The notes under the pieces are model-generated. The model worked only from the letters and a program-made list of their open reading frames with translations, was not told where the DNA came from and ran no database searches. A DNA stretch of 25,745 nucleotides from assembly GCA_934270705.1 (NCBI GenBank), contig CAKQQG010000018.1, forward strand, positions 1 to 25,745. Direction: 5' to 3'. Positions 14,983 through 23,973 of the stretch are shown here, piece by piece. Positions within the stretch are counted from its first letter, which is position 1, and each line of letters opens with the position of its first letter. The DNA is from an uncultured Oxalobacter sp. Lineage in GTDB: Bacteria; Pseudomonadota; Gammaproteobacteria; Burkholderiales; Burkholderiaceae_D. The translations under genes and the position numbers were made by a program.

Positions 14983-17397
14983 ATGATGACTTCAACAGAT
15001 ATAAAGCCGTCCAGATTTCCATTGCTTCCGCTCAGGGATGTCGTGGTTTTCCCGCATATGGTCATTCCGCTGTTTGTCGGAAGGCACAAGTCCATACATG
15101 CGCTTGAAACAGCAATGGAAACCGAAAAAACCATTATGCTTGCCGCACAGAAAACCGCGGCAAAAGACGATCCGGGCGCAGAAGATATTTACGAAATCGG
15201 TTGTCTGGCGACCGTGTTGCAGATGCTCAAACTGCCTGACGGAACGGTCAAGGTGCTTGTCGAGGGGGTACAGCGGGCCAGGATTGAACATGTCGATGCT
15301 ACCGAAAACCATTTGGTGGCAGATGTGTCGCCGATTGATTCCGTCGGTGAAAACGAGCCCGAAATCGAAGCCATGCGGCGTGCGATCGTCCAGCAGTTTG
15401 ACCAGTATGTCAAACTGAACAAGAAGATTCCGCAGGAAGTGGTTGCGTCTTTGTCCTCAATAGAGGAGCCCGGACGTTTCGCTGATACGATTGCCGCGCA
15501 TTTGCCCCTGAAACTGGAACAGAAACAGGTCGTTCTCGAAATGGTCAAGATCGAGCGCCGGCTTGAATATCTGCTGGAACGGATAGAAGGCGAACTGGAT
15601 ATCATGCAGGTCGAAAAACGTATCCGTGGCAGGGTCAAACGCCAGATGGAAAAGTCGCAGCGCGAATACTATCTGAACGAACAGGTCAAGGCCATTCAGC
15701 GTGAACTGGGTGAAGGCGAGGAAGGCGCCGATCTCGAGGAACTGGAAAAACGGATCGTTGCAGCGAAAATGCCCAAGGAAGCCAAGGACAAGGCCATGGG
15801 TGAGTTGCGCAAGCTCAAATCCATGTCACCGATGTCGGCCGAAGCGACGGTTGTCAGAAACTATATCGAAACGCTGGTATCGCTTCCATGGCGGAAAAAA
15901 TCCAAGGTCAGCAATGATCTGGCCAATGCCGAAAAGGTACTGGACAACGATCATTACGGGCTGGAAAAGGTCAAGGAACGTATTCTGGAATATCTGGCTG
16001 TCCAGCAGCGTGTGGACAAGGTCAAGGCGCCGATTCTCTGTTTTGTCGGACCTCCGGGTGTCGGCAAGACGTCGCTTGGGCAGTCGATCGCGCGTGCGAC
16101 CAACAGAAAATATGTCCGTATGGCGTTGGGCGGTGTACGTGACGAGGCGGAAATCCGTGGGCATCGTCGTACCTATATCGGCGCAATGCCCGGCAAGATT
16201 TTGCAGAGTCTGGTCAAGGCAGGTGTGCGCAATCCGTTGTTTTTGCTTGATGAAGTGGACAAGATCGGCGCTGATTTTCGTGGCGATCCGGCGGCGGCTT
16301 TGCTGGAAGTGCTGGATCCGGAGCAGAACCATACTTTTTCCGACCACTATGTCGAGGTGGATTTCGATTTGTCGGATGTGATGTTTATTGCGACATCCAA
16401 TTCCTACAATATTCCGCCTGCGTTGCTGGACAGGATGGAAGTTATCCGTCTGTCTGGTTATACGGAAGATGAAAAAACGAGCATCGCACAGCGGTATTTG
16501 TTACCGAAGCAGATGAAAGGCAATGGTCTGAAGGATACCGAATTGTCGATCACAGAAGCAGCGATCCGCGACATCATCCGGTATTACACCCGTGAAGCCG
16601 GTGTCCGTGCGCTGGAACGTGAAATTTCCAGGATTTGCCGGAAAGTCGTCAAGATGATGCTGCTCAAAAAACAGCAGCGCAAGATCGTGGTGACGCCAAA
16701 GAATATGGACAAGTTTCTGGGGGTCAAACAGTTCGATTTTGGTGTTGCAGAAAAGGAAAACCAGATCGGCGAAGTCACCGGACTGGCCTGGACGGAAGTT
16801 GGTGGCGAATTGCTGACGGTCGAAGCGGTGACGGTTCCGGGCAAAGGACAGATCATCCGTACGGGAACGCTGGGCGATGTGATGAAGGAATCCATCGAAG
16901 CCGCACGGACGGTTGTCAGAAGCCGCGCGAACAATCTGGGCATCAGGAACGAAGCTTTCGAGAAAAAGGATATCCATATCCATGTGCCGGAAGGCGCGAC
17001 ACCGAAAGATGGTCCGTCTGCCGGTATTTCGATGGCGACGGCACTGGTCTCTGTGTTCAGCGGTATTCCTGTCAGAGCCGATGTCGCCATGACGGGCGAA
17101 ATCACTTTGCGTGGCGAAGTGCTTCCGATCGGCGGCCTGAAGGAAAAATTGCTGGCTGCCTTGCGTGGCGGGATCAAGAAAGTGATTATTCCTCAGGAAA
17201 ATGTCAAGGATCTGGCTGAAATTCCGGATAATGTCAAAAACAAGCTGGAAATCATTCCGGTACGCTGGATCGACAAGGTCTGGGAAATCGCCCTGGAACG
17301 TCAGCCGGAGCCGATCACGGAAGAACAGCCTGCCGTGCCGGTAACGGCCGACAAGACGGAAGACAATGCCAACGGTGGGAATGTGGTGACGCACTGA
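14983..17397 (+). CDS. lon: ATP-dependent Lon protease
   Basis: Homohexameric AAA+ serine protease degrading misfolded and short-lived regulatory proteins in the cytoplasm. The 804-residue protein carries the N-terminal LON domain (FPLLPLRDVVVFPHMVIPLFVGR), a coiled middle, Walker A GPPGVGKT at 356-363, Walker B LFLLDEVDK, and the protease domain with Ser679 in DGPSAG and Lys722 in GGLKEK. The dyad has the same numbering as E. coli. AAGG seven bases upstream supports the ATG at 14983; an adjacent second ATG is in frame. The final ~25 residues (after EIALERQPEP) are variable and acidic. A strong terminator follows. Confidence 0.98.
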   Translation: MMTSTDIKPSRFPLLPLRDVVVFPHMVIPLFVGRHKSIHALETAMETEKTIMLAAQKTAAKDDPGAEDIYEIGCLATVLQMLKLPDGTVKVLVEGVQRARIEHVDATENHLVADVSPIDSVGENEPEIEAMRRAIVQQFDQYVKLNKKIPQEVVASLSSIEEPGRFADTIAAHLPLKLEQKQVVLEMVKIERRLEYLLERIEGELDIMQVEKRIRGRVKRQMEKSQREYYLNEQVKAIQRELGEGEEGADLEELEKRIVAAKMPKEAKDKAMGELRKLKSMSPMSAEATVVRNYIETLVSLPWRKKSKVSNDLANAEKVLDNDHYGLEKVKERILEYLAVQQRVDKVKAPILCFVGPPGVGKTSLGQSIARATNRKYVRMALGGVRDEAEIRGHRRTYIGAMPGKILQSLVKAGVRNPLFLLDEVDKIGADFRGDPAAALLEVLDPEQNHTFSDHYVEVDFDLSDVMFIATSNSYNIPPALLDRMEVIRLSGYTEDEKTSIAQRYLLPKQMKGNGLKDTELSITEAAIRDIIRYYTREAGVRALEREISRICRKVVKMMLLKKQQRKIVVTPKNMDKFLGVKQFDFGVAEKENQIGEVTGLAWTEVGGELLTVEAVTVPGKGQIIRTGTLGDVMKESIEAARTVVRSRANNLGIRNEAFEKKDIHIHVPEGATPKDGPSAGISMATALVSVFSGIPVRADVAMTGEITLRGEVLPIGGLKEKLLAALRGGIKKVIIPQENVKDLAEIPDNVKNKLEIIPVRWIDKVWEIALERQPEPITEEQPAVPVTADKTEDNANGGNVVTH

Positions 17398-17412
17398 TTG
17401 TCGGAAAGAATG

Positions 17413-17441
17413 AAAAAGCCCCGGTTTTGCCGGGGCTTTTT
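17413..17441. terminator. Bidirectional terminator between lon and the NAD(P)HX repair gene
   Basis: AAAAAGCCCCGG and CCGGGGCTTTTT (12-base perfect arms, loop TTTTG) give a GC stem flanked by A-run and T-run. It therefore works on both strands and serves the convergent lon (plus) and 17450-18967 (minus) genes. Confidence 0.93.
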
Positions 17442-17449
17442 CGTGAATG

Positions 17450-18967
17450 TCATGCAGAAACCAGTTCGTTTAGCAGGGTACGTGCGACCGGCGCGATTTC
17501 ACCGGCGGTAATGCCGATGCAACCCATGTTCGTTTGCGCAAGTCTGTCGGCAGCCTTGCCATGCAGCCAGACGGCGGCCAATGCCGCTTCCCATGCGTGC
17601 CAGCCTTGTGCGAGGAGGCTGCCGGTCATACCGGAAAGGACGTCGCCGGTACCGGCTGTCGCCAGTCCGGGATTGCCTGTCGGATTGATGACGGTTTCAC
17701 CGTCCGGTGAACCAATGACGGTGCCGGAGCCTTTCAGAACGGTAATGGCATGATATTTTTTCGCCAGTGTACGTGCGGCTTCGATACGGTCTGACTGTAT
17801 GGTTTTGCTGTCGGTATCCAGAAGGCGTGCCGCTTCGAGCGGATGTGGGGTGATGATGGCAGGTGCGCGGCGTTCTGCCATGATTTGTTGCAGTTCGGAG
17901 TCGCTGGCCAGAATATTCAGTGCGTCGGCATCGAAAACGGCTGGTTGACTTGATTGGATGACACGGGCCAGATAGCTGCGTGCGGCAGCGGATGTTCCCA
18001 ATCCCGGTCCGATGACGGTGACGTCTGTTGCGAAATCGAAGCGGTGCGCGGCGCGGAACATCAGTTCGGGACTGACCGGGTCGTAGGAGGGCGGGTCGTT
18101 CAGATAAACGGCGTAGCACAAACCGGTACCGCAATATAAAGCGGCTCTGGCTGCCAGTACCGGTGCGCCTGTCATACCGGATGCACCGCCGACGATGGCC
18201 AGTCTGCCGTAGCTGCCTTTGTGGGTATCATGCAGGCGCGGTATCAGAAATGTCCTGAACATTTCCGGATTGTTCAGCCAGCATCGGGTTTCGGGAAAAC
18301 AGGTTTTGTCCACATCCAGACTGGCGATATGGATTTCACCGGCGTGATCGCGTCCTTTGCCGGTATGCAGTCCGGGCTTGTCCGCTATGAACGTGATGGT
18401 GTGCGTGGCGCGGATAGCTACGGCATCTTCACCGACGACATTGCCGGTGTCGGCGTTCAGACCGCTGGGGACATCCAGTGCCAGAATGGGGCAGGACATG
18501 GTATTGACGATTTCGACGAGCTGTCTGCGGCTGCCGCTGAGGGCTTCTTTCAGGCCGATACCGAACATGCCGTCGACGACGAGCGACCATTGTCTGTCCC
18601 GGAGCGATTCGAGTGTGTTGTTCAGCGAAAGGGCATCTTCCCAGTGAATGGCGCTTTTGACGGCTTTTTGCCGTGCCATGCGTGCTTCTTCGGGTTCGCG
18701 TTTTTTCCGGTTGGCAACCAGCAGTACCGAAACATGGATGCCGGTGTTTGCCAGCAACGTGGCCATTTCGAGTGCGTCTCCGCCGTTGTTGCCGGGCCCT
18801 GCAAGCACCAGGACTTTCCATGGCGCGTTGTCCTGTTGCGACAGAATGGACAATGCCAGATCGGCGGCTTTTTGGCCTGCACGTTGCATCAGTGTTCCGG
18901 CAGGCAGATTGGCCAGTGCGGCTTTTTCGATGGAACGGACAGCCTCGATGGAATACAGGGCATTCAT
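17450..18967 (-). CDS. nnr: Bifunctional NAD(P)HX epimerase / ADP-dependent NAD(P)HX dehydratase
   Basis: Repairs hydrated NADH and NADPH: the N-terminal half epimerises the R and S hydrates and the C-terminal half dehydrates the S form. The 505-residue fusion has a YjeF_N epimerase domain (about 1-215) with GPGNNGGDA at 57-65 and VVDGMFGIGL. The ribokinase-like dehydratase domain (about 235-505) shows KGSYGRLAIVGGASGMTGAP, TPHPLEAARLL and the GTGDVLSG signature at 439-446. GGAG six bases before the ATG at 18965-18967 supports the start. It is monocistronic and convergent with lon. The first ~10 residues (MNALYSIEAVRSIE) match bacterial fused forms such as E. coli YjeF. Confidence 0.95.
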   Translation of the reverse strand: MNALYSIEAVRSIEKAALANLPAGTLMQRAGQKAADLALSILSQQDNAPWKVLVLAGPGNNGGDALEMATLLANTGIHVSVLLVANRKKREPEEARMARQKAVKSAIHWEDALSLNNTLESLRDRQWSLVVDGMFGIGLKEALSGSRRQLVEIVNTMSCPILALDVPSGLNADTGNVVGEDAVAIRATHTITFIADKPGLHTGKGRDHAGEIHIASLDVDKTCFPETRCWLNNPEMFRTFLIPRLHDTHKGSYGRLAIVGGASGMTGAPVLAARAALYCGTGLCYAVYLNDPPSYDPVSPELMFRAAHRFDFATDVTVIGPGLGTSAAARSYLARVIQSSQPAVFDADALNILASDSELQQIMAERRAPAIITPHPLEAARLLDTDSKTIQSDRIEAARTLAKKYHAITVLKGSGTVIGSPDGETVINPTGNPGLATAGTGDVLSGMTGSLLAQGWHAWEAALAAVWLHGKAADRLAQTNMGCIGITAGEIAPVARTLLNELVSA

Positions 18968-19018
18968 GGCAGACTCCGGAAAGGGGAATTAAAAGTCGGT
19001 AATGCATCCATTATGCGG

Positions 19019-19080
19019 CATACAGGTTGTATGGGGCACCCCCTTAAAGCGTGAAAGGAACCCGAGAGGGGGTTTGTGCC
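19019..19080. repeat. Inverted repeats in the nnr-rpsB divergent gap
   Basis: CATACAGGTTGTATG (19019-19033; 6-base arms) is followed directly by a long-range repeat: GGCAC plus CCCC (19035-19043) pairs with GGGG and, after a short bulge, GTGCC (19068-19080). The second overlaps the candidate rpsB -35 at 19074. The gap (18968-19256) holds no gene that I can support. Confidence 0.5.
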
Positions 19081-19103
19081 ACGTTTTCATGCCTTTTTAT
19101 AGT
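19074..19103 (+). promoter_or_regulatory. Candidate rpsB promoter
   Basis: TTGTGC (19074-19079) and TATAGT (19098-19103) are spaced by 18 bases. A second possible -10, TACAAT (19135-19140), lies downstream but lacks a good -35. Either would give rpsB a long leader of about 110-150 bases, as known for regulated ribosomal protein operons. Confidence 0.45.
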
Positions 19104-19148
19104 GCGCTCCCTTCTAGTAACGCGGTTTTTACAGTACAATGACGAACT

Positions 19149-19256
19149 CTTGAAGCTTTTCAAGACCTTATTTTGTTTTTCAATCGCGAATCCGGCCTGA
19201 AAGGGTGCCCGAAACGGGTGTTTGGGCGGATTCAAGACCTAACCCTGGAGATTATT
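19149..19256 (+). promoter_or_regulatory. Structured rpsB 5' leader
   Basis: Contains hairpin CTTGAA/TTCAAG (19149-19164). A larger stem follows, in which GAATCCG (19188-19194) pairs with CGGATTC (19227-19233), enclosing a second stem built from GCCCGAAAC and GTTTGGGC (19207-19227). The Shine-Dalgarno GGAG follows 23 bases before the AUG-proximal end. In gammaproteobacteria ribosomal protein S2 represses rpsB through its leader; the same here is inferred, and I cannot match this fold to the known element. Confidence 0.45.
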
Positions 19257-19994
19257 ATGTCTGTTACCATGCGTGAAATGCTGGAAGCCGGTGTGCATTT
19301 CGGCCATCAAACCCGTTTCTGGAATCCGAAGATGGCGCCGTACATCTTCGGCCATCGCAACAAGATCCATATCATCAATCTGGAAAAGACCCTGGCCATG
19401 TACAATGACGCGATGAATTACATCCGTCAGCTGGCTGCCAATCGCGGTACCATTTTGATGGTCGGAACGAAGCGGCAGGCCCGTGACATCATCGCCAGCG
19501 AAGCGCAGCGTGCCGGTATGCCTTATGTCGATCAGCGCTGGTTGGGCGGCATGTTGACCAACTTCAAGACGATCCGTACTTCCATCAAGCGTCTGAAAGA
19601 TATGGAAGCGGCCATCGAAGACGGCACAGTCGATAAAATGAGCAAAAAGGAAGGCTTGATGTTCCAGCGTGAAGTGGCCAAGCTGCAGAAATCCATTGGC
19701 GGTATCAAGGATATGAACGGTTTGCCTGACGCGCTTTTCGTCGTTGACGTCGGTTATCACAAGGGCGCAGTGACCGAAGCTGCCAAGCTCGGTATTCCGG
19801 TAATCGGTGTTGTGGATACGAACCATTCTCCCGAAGGACTGGCATATGTCATTCCTGGCAACGATGATTCGTCCAAGGCTATCCAGCTTTATGCCCGCGG
19901 TGTCGCCGATGCCATTCTCGAAGGACGTGCCAGCGCCATGCAGGATGTGCTGGAAACGATCAAGGGCGAAGAATCCGCTGAAGAAAGCAAATAA
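19257..19994 (+). CDS. rpsB: 30S ribosomal protein S2
   Basis: Structural protein of the small subunit, needed for binding S1. The 245-residue product begins with the family signature [25 protein letters not shown] and contains [18 protein letters not shown] and [23 protein letters not shown], all typical. The open frame extends to 19173, but the ATG at 19257 has GGAG at the right distance and matches the family start exactly. It is first in the rpsB-tsf pair, with two hairpins in the 89-base gap before tsf. Confidence 0.98.
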   Translation: MSVTMREMLEAGVHFGHQTRFWNPKMAPYIFGHRNKIHIINLEKTLAMYNDAMNYIRQLAANRGTILMVGTKRQARDIIASEAQRAGMPYVDQRWLGGMLTNFKTIRTSIKRLKDMEAAIEDGTVDKMSKKEGLMFQREVAKLQKSIGGIKDMNGLPDALFVVDVGYHKGAVTEAAKLGIPVIGVVDTNHSPEGLAYVIPGNDDSSKAIQLYARGVADAILEGRASAMQDVLETIKGEESAEESK

Positions 19995-20002
19995 TCGTAC
20001 TG

Positions 20003-20066
20003 GTCTTTCCGGCTTTTTCCGGAAAGACTTGCAAAAACATTCAGTCAAACGGGGGCTTGCGCCCCC
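20003..20066 (+). promoter_or_regulatory. Two intergenic hairpins between rpsB and tsf
   Basis: The first has perfect 10-base arms GTCTTTCCGG / CCGGAAAGAC (20003-20028, loop CTTTTT) and starts nine bases after the rpsB stop. The second is GGGGGC / GCCCCC with a TTGC loop (20051-20066), ending just before the tsf Shine-Dalgarno GAGGAG. Neither is followed by a T-run. They may attenuate transcription or stabilise the rpsB 3' end, adjusting the S2 to EF-Ts ratio. Confidence 0.7.
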
Positions 20067-20083
20067 TCTGTGAGGAGAACAGT

Positions 20084-20992
20084 ATGGCAGTCATTACAGC
20101 AGCTATGGTAGGTCAGCTGCGTGCAAAAACCGATGCCCCGATGATGGAATGCAAAAAGGCACTGACGGAGGCAAACGGCGACATGCAGAAAGCGGAAGAT
20201 ATTCTGCGCGTCAAGCTGGGTAACAAGGCTTCGAAGGCTTCGAACCGTATTGCGGCGGAAGGTGTCGTCGCCATTCATATCGATGGCAATACAGCCGCTA
20301 TTGCCGAAGTCAACTGCGAAACCGATTTCGTAACGAAAAATGACGATTTCATTGCGTTGGCGAATTCCTGCGCCAGACTGGTTGCGGAAAACGATCCGGC
20401 GGATGTCGCCGCTCTGTCGGCGTTGCAGCTTGATGGCAAGACGCTTGAACAGCAGCGGACCGATCTGGTCGGCAAGATCGGCGAAAATATGTCGATTCGC
20501 CGTTTCGCACGTCATCAGAGCGATGTGAAAATCGCTTCGTATCTCCATGGTTCGCGTATCGGCGTGATCGTCGAATACGACGGCCCGGATGAACAGGTCG
20601 GCAAGGATGTCGCGATGCATATTGCCGCCATGAAACCGGCAGCGTTGTCGGCAGAACAGGTCGATTCCGAACTGATCGAACGGGAACGCGCGATTGCCAA
20701 ACAGAAAGCGGAAGAAGATTCCGCCAAGGCTGTCGCTGAAGGCAAGAAGCCACAGTCCGCCGACATTATCGCTCGTCGTATCGAAGGCTCTGTGCAGAAA
20801 TTCCTGAAGGAAGTTTCCCTGCTGAACCAGCCGTTCGTCAAAAACGACAAACAGTCGGTCGGGCAGATGCTGAAAGAAAAAAATACGACGATCAAATCGT
20901 ACACGCTTTATGTTGTGGGTGAGGGACTTGAGAAGAAGTCGGATGACTTCGCTGCGGAAGTGGCAGCACAAATGGCGGCAGCCAAGGCGTGA
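20084..20992 (+). CDS. tsf: Elongation factor Ts
   Basis: Guanine nucleotide exchange factor for EF-Tu. The 302-residue protein opens [20 protein letters not shown] with the conserved [12 protein letters not shown] and [12 protein letters not shown] signatures. It continues with the core-domain motif [18 protein letters not shown] (about residues 75-92) containing the TDFV EF-Tu contact region, and ends with a coiled-coil region and C-terminal module. GAGGAG just upstream of the ATG at 20084 is a strong ribosome binding site, so the longer frame from 20057 is not used. A terminator follows, separating it from pyrH. Confidence 0.98.
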   Translation: MAVITAAMVGQLRAKTDAPMMECKKALTEANGDMQKAEDILRVKLGNKASKASNRIAAEGVVAIHIDGNTAAIAEVNCETDFVTKNDDFIALANSCARLVAENDPADVAALSALQLDGKTLEQQRTDLVGKIGENMSIRRFARHQSDVKIASYLHGSRIGVIVEYDGPDEQVGKDVAMHIAAMKPAALSAEQVDSELIERERAIAKQKAEEDSAKAVAEGKKPQSADIIARRIEGSVQKFLKEVSLLNQPFVKNDKQSVGQMLKEKNTTIKSYTLYVVGEGLEKKSDDFAAEVAAQMAAAKA

Positions 20993-20998
20993 TTTTGC

Positions 20999-21024
20999 AA
21001 ACGGGCCGAAAGGCCCGTTTTGTT
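20999..21024 (+). terminator. Intrinsic terminator after tsf
   Basis: AAACGGGCC / GGCCCGTTT form a 9-base stem closed by a stable GAAA tetraloop (21008-21011), followed by TTTTGTT. It starts seven bases after the tsf stop. The short T-run suggests partial rather than complete termination. Confidence 0.82.
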
Positions 21025-21075
21025 AGGAAGATGCATTTTTCATTGTGTTAAGGCGGTAGGAAAAGGAAATCGGTT

Positions 21076-21792
21076 ATGACCAGTCCACTATACAAGCGGG
21101 TTCTTCTGAAATTGTCAGGCGAAGCACTCATGGGAGAGGATCAGTTCGGTATCAATCGTGCTTCGATCGAACAGATGGTCGGGGATGTGGTCGAAGCCGT
21201 CAATCTTGGCGTGGAAATGGCGATCGTCATCGGTGGTGGCAATATTTTCCGTGGTGTCGCGCCGGGTGCCAAGGGAATGGATCGCGCGACAGCCGATTAT
21301 ATGGGGATGCTGGCGACGGTGATCAACTCGCTGGCACTGGCCGACGCCATGCAACAGAACGGTTTGACGGCACGTGTCATGTCCGCCATCGGTATCGATC
21401 AGGTGGTCGAATCCTATGTCAGGCCGAAAGCGCTCCAGTATCTGGAAGAAGGCAAGGTTGTCGTTTTCGCGGCAGGAACCGGAAATCCCTTTTTCACGAC
21501 GGATACGGCGGCAGCCTTGCGTGGCGCTGAAATGGGAGCGGAGATCGTGCTGAAAGCTACCAAGGTCGATGGGGTGTACAGCGCCGATCCGATGAAAGAT
21601 GCATCGGCGACACGTTATTCGCACATTACGTTTGATGAAGCGATCGAAAAACATTTGGAAGTGATGGATGCCGCCGCCTTTGCGTTGTGTCGAGACCAGA
21701 AATTGCCGATCAAGATTTTCTCGATTCTCAAGCATGGCGCTTTGAAACGGGTGCTGCTTGGGGAGGACGAGGGAACGCTGGTTCATCTTTGA
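21076..21792 (+). CDS. pyrH: Uridylate kinase
   Basis: Phosphorylates UMP to UDP in pyrimidine nucleotide synthesis; a hexameric amino-acid-kinase-fold enzyme regulated by GTP and UTP. The 238-residue product shows [15 protein letters not shown] near the start (phosphate binding), [10 protein letters not shown] at about 53-62, and the [16 protein letters not shown] segment. The acceptor-site motif [17 protein letters not shown] follows at about 134-150. AGGAAA lies nine bases upstream of the ATG. It lies between tsf and frr as in most proteobacteria. The upstream terminator means expression comes from read-through or from a promoter in the 83-base gap that I cannot pin down. Confidence 0.98.
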   Translation: MTSPLYKRVLLKLSGEALMGEDQFGINRASIEQMVGDVVEAVNLGVEMAIVIGGGNIFRGVAPGAKGMDRATADYMGMLATVINSLALADAMQQNGLTARVMSAIGIDQVVESYVRPKALQYLEEGKVVVFAAGTGNPFFTTDTAAALRGAEMGAEIVLKATKVDGVYSADPMKDASATRYSHITFDEAIEKHLEVMDAAAFALCRDQKLPIKIFSILKHGALKRVLLGEDEGTLVHL

Positions 21793-21809
21793 GACGGAAA
21801 CGCTATAAT
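21782..21809 (+). promoter_or_regulatory. Candidate internal promoter before frr
   Basis: A perfect -10 TATAAT (21804-21809) lies 49 bases before the frr start, just after the pyrH stop. The best -35 is TTCATC (21782-21787, 16-base spacing, 3 of 6), overlapping the last pyrH codons. It could give the frr-uppS-cdsA-dxr-rseP run extra transcription. Confidence 0.5.
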
Positions 21810-21858
21810 TGCCGATGCCGGTTCTCTTTTTACCGTTTATTTTGCAAGAGGATGTTTC

Positions 21859-22419
21859 ATGAGTATTGCCGATATCAAGAAAAATGCCGAACAGAAAATG
21901 AACAAGTCGGTCGAGTCGCTCAAGGCCGATCTGGCAAAAGTCCGTACCGGTCGGGCGCATACTGGCATTCTCGACCATATTCAGGTTGATTATTACGGCA
22001 CACCGACACAAATCAACCAGGTTGCCAATGTAACGCTGATCGATGCACGTACCATTTCCGTCCAGCCTTGGGAAAAGAAGATGGTCAATGTGATCGAAAA
22101 GGCGATCCGCGAGTCCGATCTGGGACTTAATCCATCATCCGTCGGCGATATTATTCGTGTGCCGACACCTCCGCTGACGGAAGAACGACGCAAGGAAATG
22201 GTCAAGCTGGTCAAGACCGAAGGCGAAGACGCCAAGGTTGCTGTCCGCAATATCCGTCGTGATGCCAACGAATCGTTGAAAAAGATGGTCAAGGAAAAGG
22301 AATGTTCCGAGGATGATGAACGTCGTGCACAGGACGATATCCAGAAATTGACCGACAAATTCGTGCAGCAGATCGACAAGCTGTTGATTGAAAAAGAAAA
22401 AGAAGTCATGACGGTTTGA
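21859..22419 (+). CDS. frr: Ribosome recycling factor
   Basis: With EF-G splits the post-termination ribosome into subunits. The 186-residue product has the usual length and signatures: [20 protein letters not shown] near the N-terminus, [20 protein letters not shown], then IREADLG-like [20 protein letters not shown], and the C-terminal helix segment [33 protein letters not shown] seven bases before the ATG supports the start. uppS follows after ten bases. Confidence 0.98.
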   Translation: MSIADIKKNAEQKMNKSVESLKADLAKVRTGRAHTGILDHIQVDYYGTPTQINQVANVTLIDARTISVQPWEKKMVNVIEKAIRESDLGLNPSSVGDIIRVPTPPLTEERRKEMVKLVKTEGEDAKVAVRNIRRDANESLKKMVKEKECSEDDERRAQDDIQKLTDKFVQQIDKLLIEKEKEVMTV

Positions 22420-22429
22420 CGGTTTCGTC

Positions 22430-23146
22430 ATGTCGGACAAGATAGTGATGCCGCGTCATATTGCCATTGTGATGGATGGCAATGGACGCTGGGCGAAAAA
22501 ACGTTTCTTGCCAAGGATTGCAGGGCATGCCAGAGGGGTCGAGGCGATAAGGCGAACGATCGAGGGGTGTCTTGCGCGTGGGATTGAATATCTGACCGTA
22601 TTCGCGTTCAGTTCGGAAAACTGGAATCGGCCCAGCGAAGAAGTCAGTTTTCTGATGAACCTGTTTATGGCGACTCTGGAAAAAGAAACGGAAAGGCTGC
22701 ATGCCAATCATATCAGGCTCAGGGTTGTCGGCGATATCAGCCGGTTTGCGCCGGAACTTCAGGAAGCGATTGATCGTGCGCAAAAGAAGACGGCTGGCAA
22801 TTCGGCACTGACATTGACGGTTTGTGCCAATTACGGTGGGCAATGGGATGTCGTGCAGGCGGTACGCTATCTGATGCGGCATGGTATCAGGGAGGAAGAC
22901 ATGACAGCAGAGCGGCTGGCATCTTCTCTGGCATTGTCGTATGCACCGGATCCTGATTTGTTCATCCGGACAGGTGGCGAAAAACGGATATCGAATTTTC
23001 TCCTCTGGCAATTGGCCTATACCGAGTTATACTTTACAGATACTTACTGGCCTGATTTCGATGACAGCGAGCTGGAAAAGGCGATTGTTTCTTTCCAGAC
23101 AAGAGAAAGACGATTCGGAAAAACAAGCGAACAACTGGTGATGTAA
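22430..23146 (+). CDS. uppS: Undecaprenyl diphosphate synthase (cis-prenyltransferase)
   Basis: Adds eight isopentenyl units to farnesyl diphosphate to give the C55 lipid carrier for peptidoglycan and surface polysaccharides. The 238-residue protein has the catalytic Asp16 in IAIVMDGNGRWAKKR, then GHARGVEAIRRTIE, FAFSSENWNRP, and the C-terminal dimer and substrate motif DLFIRTGGEKRISNFLLWQLAYTELYF. The usual glutamine of RTGGEQR is Lys here. The ATG at 22430 gives the expected start (with MPRH at 22448 as alternative) but only a weak Shine-Dalgarno. It lies ten bases after frr, so translation is probably coupled. Confidence 0.97.
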   Translation: MSDKIVMPRHIAIVMDGNGRWAKKRFLPRIAGHARGVEAIRRTIEGCLARGIEYLTVFAFSSENWNRPSEEVSFLMNLFMATLEKETERLHANHIRLRVVGDISRFAPELQEAIDRAQKKTAGNSALTLTVCANYGGQWDVVQAVRYLMRHGIREEDMTAERLASSLALSYAPDPDLFIRTGGEKRISNFLLWQLAYTELYFTDTYWPDFDDSELEKAIVSFQTRERRFGKTSEQLVM

Positions 23147-23150
23147 GGCG

Positions 23151-23969
23151 ATGCTGAAAAAGCGCGTATATACGGCTGTCTTTCTTGCTGCCGTCCTGTT
23201 TCTGATTCTGTGGTCACGGAACGAGTGGTTGTTCAAGCTCTTTCTGCTGGTCTTTTTTTGTGCGGCATCATGGGAAAACGCCAGATTGTTCGGTAACCGC
23301 TATCCGGTCGCCATGGCCGTTGTTTCGGGTCTTGTGATTGCCGGATTGTCGCTATGGCTGACGGAGCAAATCTGTATCTGGTTTGCAATGGTGTCGGTCG
23401 TAATCTGGATACTTTGTCTCATACCGTCACTGTTTCGGGAGTTGCCTGAACGGGGCAGCATATCCGGACGTCTTTACCAGTTCCTTTACTGGTTCTCCAT
23501 TCTGGGCAGTTTTCTTTCGGTTTATGTGTTATATAACCAGTCGGCATTGTTGCTTTTGTCGGTGTTGATGATCGTCTGGCTGGCTGATATCGGCGCCTAT
23601 TTTGCGGGACGTGCTTTCGGAAAACACAAACTGGCACCATCCATTTCTCCCGGAAAGACATGGGAAGGCGTGATTGGCGGTGTCGCTGCTGTATTGCTGG
23701 TCGCGTTTTGTGTGATTTGTTTCTCACCATGGCAAACGACGCTGGCTGCGAAAATTCTCGAAAAATACGGCTGGGTCGCCATGATCTGCGGTCTGGTCGC
23801 GCTGGTTGCGCTGAGTATTTTGGGTGATCTGCTCGAATCCAAGTTGAAGCGCCGTGCCGGAATCAAGGACAGCAGCCAGTTGTTGCCGGGACATGGTGGG
23901 GTGCTGGATCGAATCGATTCGCTGATTCCTGTATTGCCGCTGGCGCTTTTATTGGGGATATGGTTATAG
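23151..23969 (+). CDS. cdsA: Phosphatidate cytidylyltransferase (CDP-diglyceride synthase)
   Basis: Makes CDP-diacylglycerol from phosphatidic acid and CTP in the inner membrane, the branch point of phospholipid synthesis. The 272-residue protein has about eight hydrophobic helices and the C-terminal family signature [37 protein letters not shown] (about 223-259), plus the upstream metal-site segment [31 protein letters not shown]. The ATG is four bases after the uppS stop, and its ribosome binding site (TAAGG) overlaps that stop. dxr follows after four bases, so the three genes are tightly packed and translationally coupled. Confidence 0.97.
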   Translation: MLKKRVYTAVFLAAVLFLILWSRNEWLFKLFLLVFFCAASWENARLFGNRYPVAMAVVSGLVIAGLSLWLTEQICIWFAMVSVVIWILCLIPSLFRELPERGSISGRLYQFLYWFSILGSFLSVYVLYNQSALLLLSVLMIVWLADIGAYFAGRAFGKHKLAPSISPGKTWEGVIGGVAAVLLVAFCVICFSPWQTTLAAKILEKYGWVAMICGLVALVALSILGDLLESKLKRRAGIKDSSQLLPGHGGVLDRIDSLIPVLPLALLLGIWL

Positions 23970-23973
23970 CATC

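Noticed and set aside
19057..19164. Possible small RNA gene or tRNA before rpsB
   Set aside because: The repeats suggested a folded RNA, but no tRNA arms or known small-RNA core could be matched. It is treated as promoter and leader.
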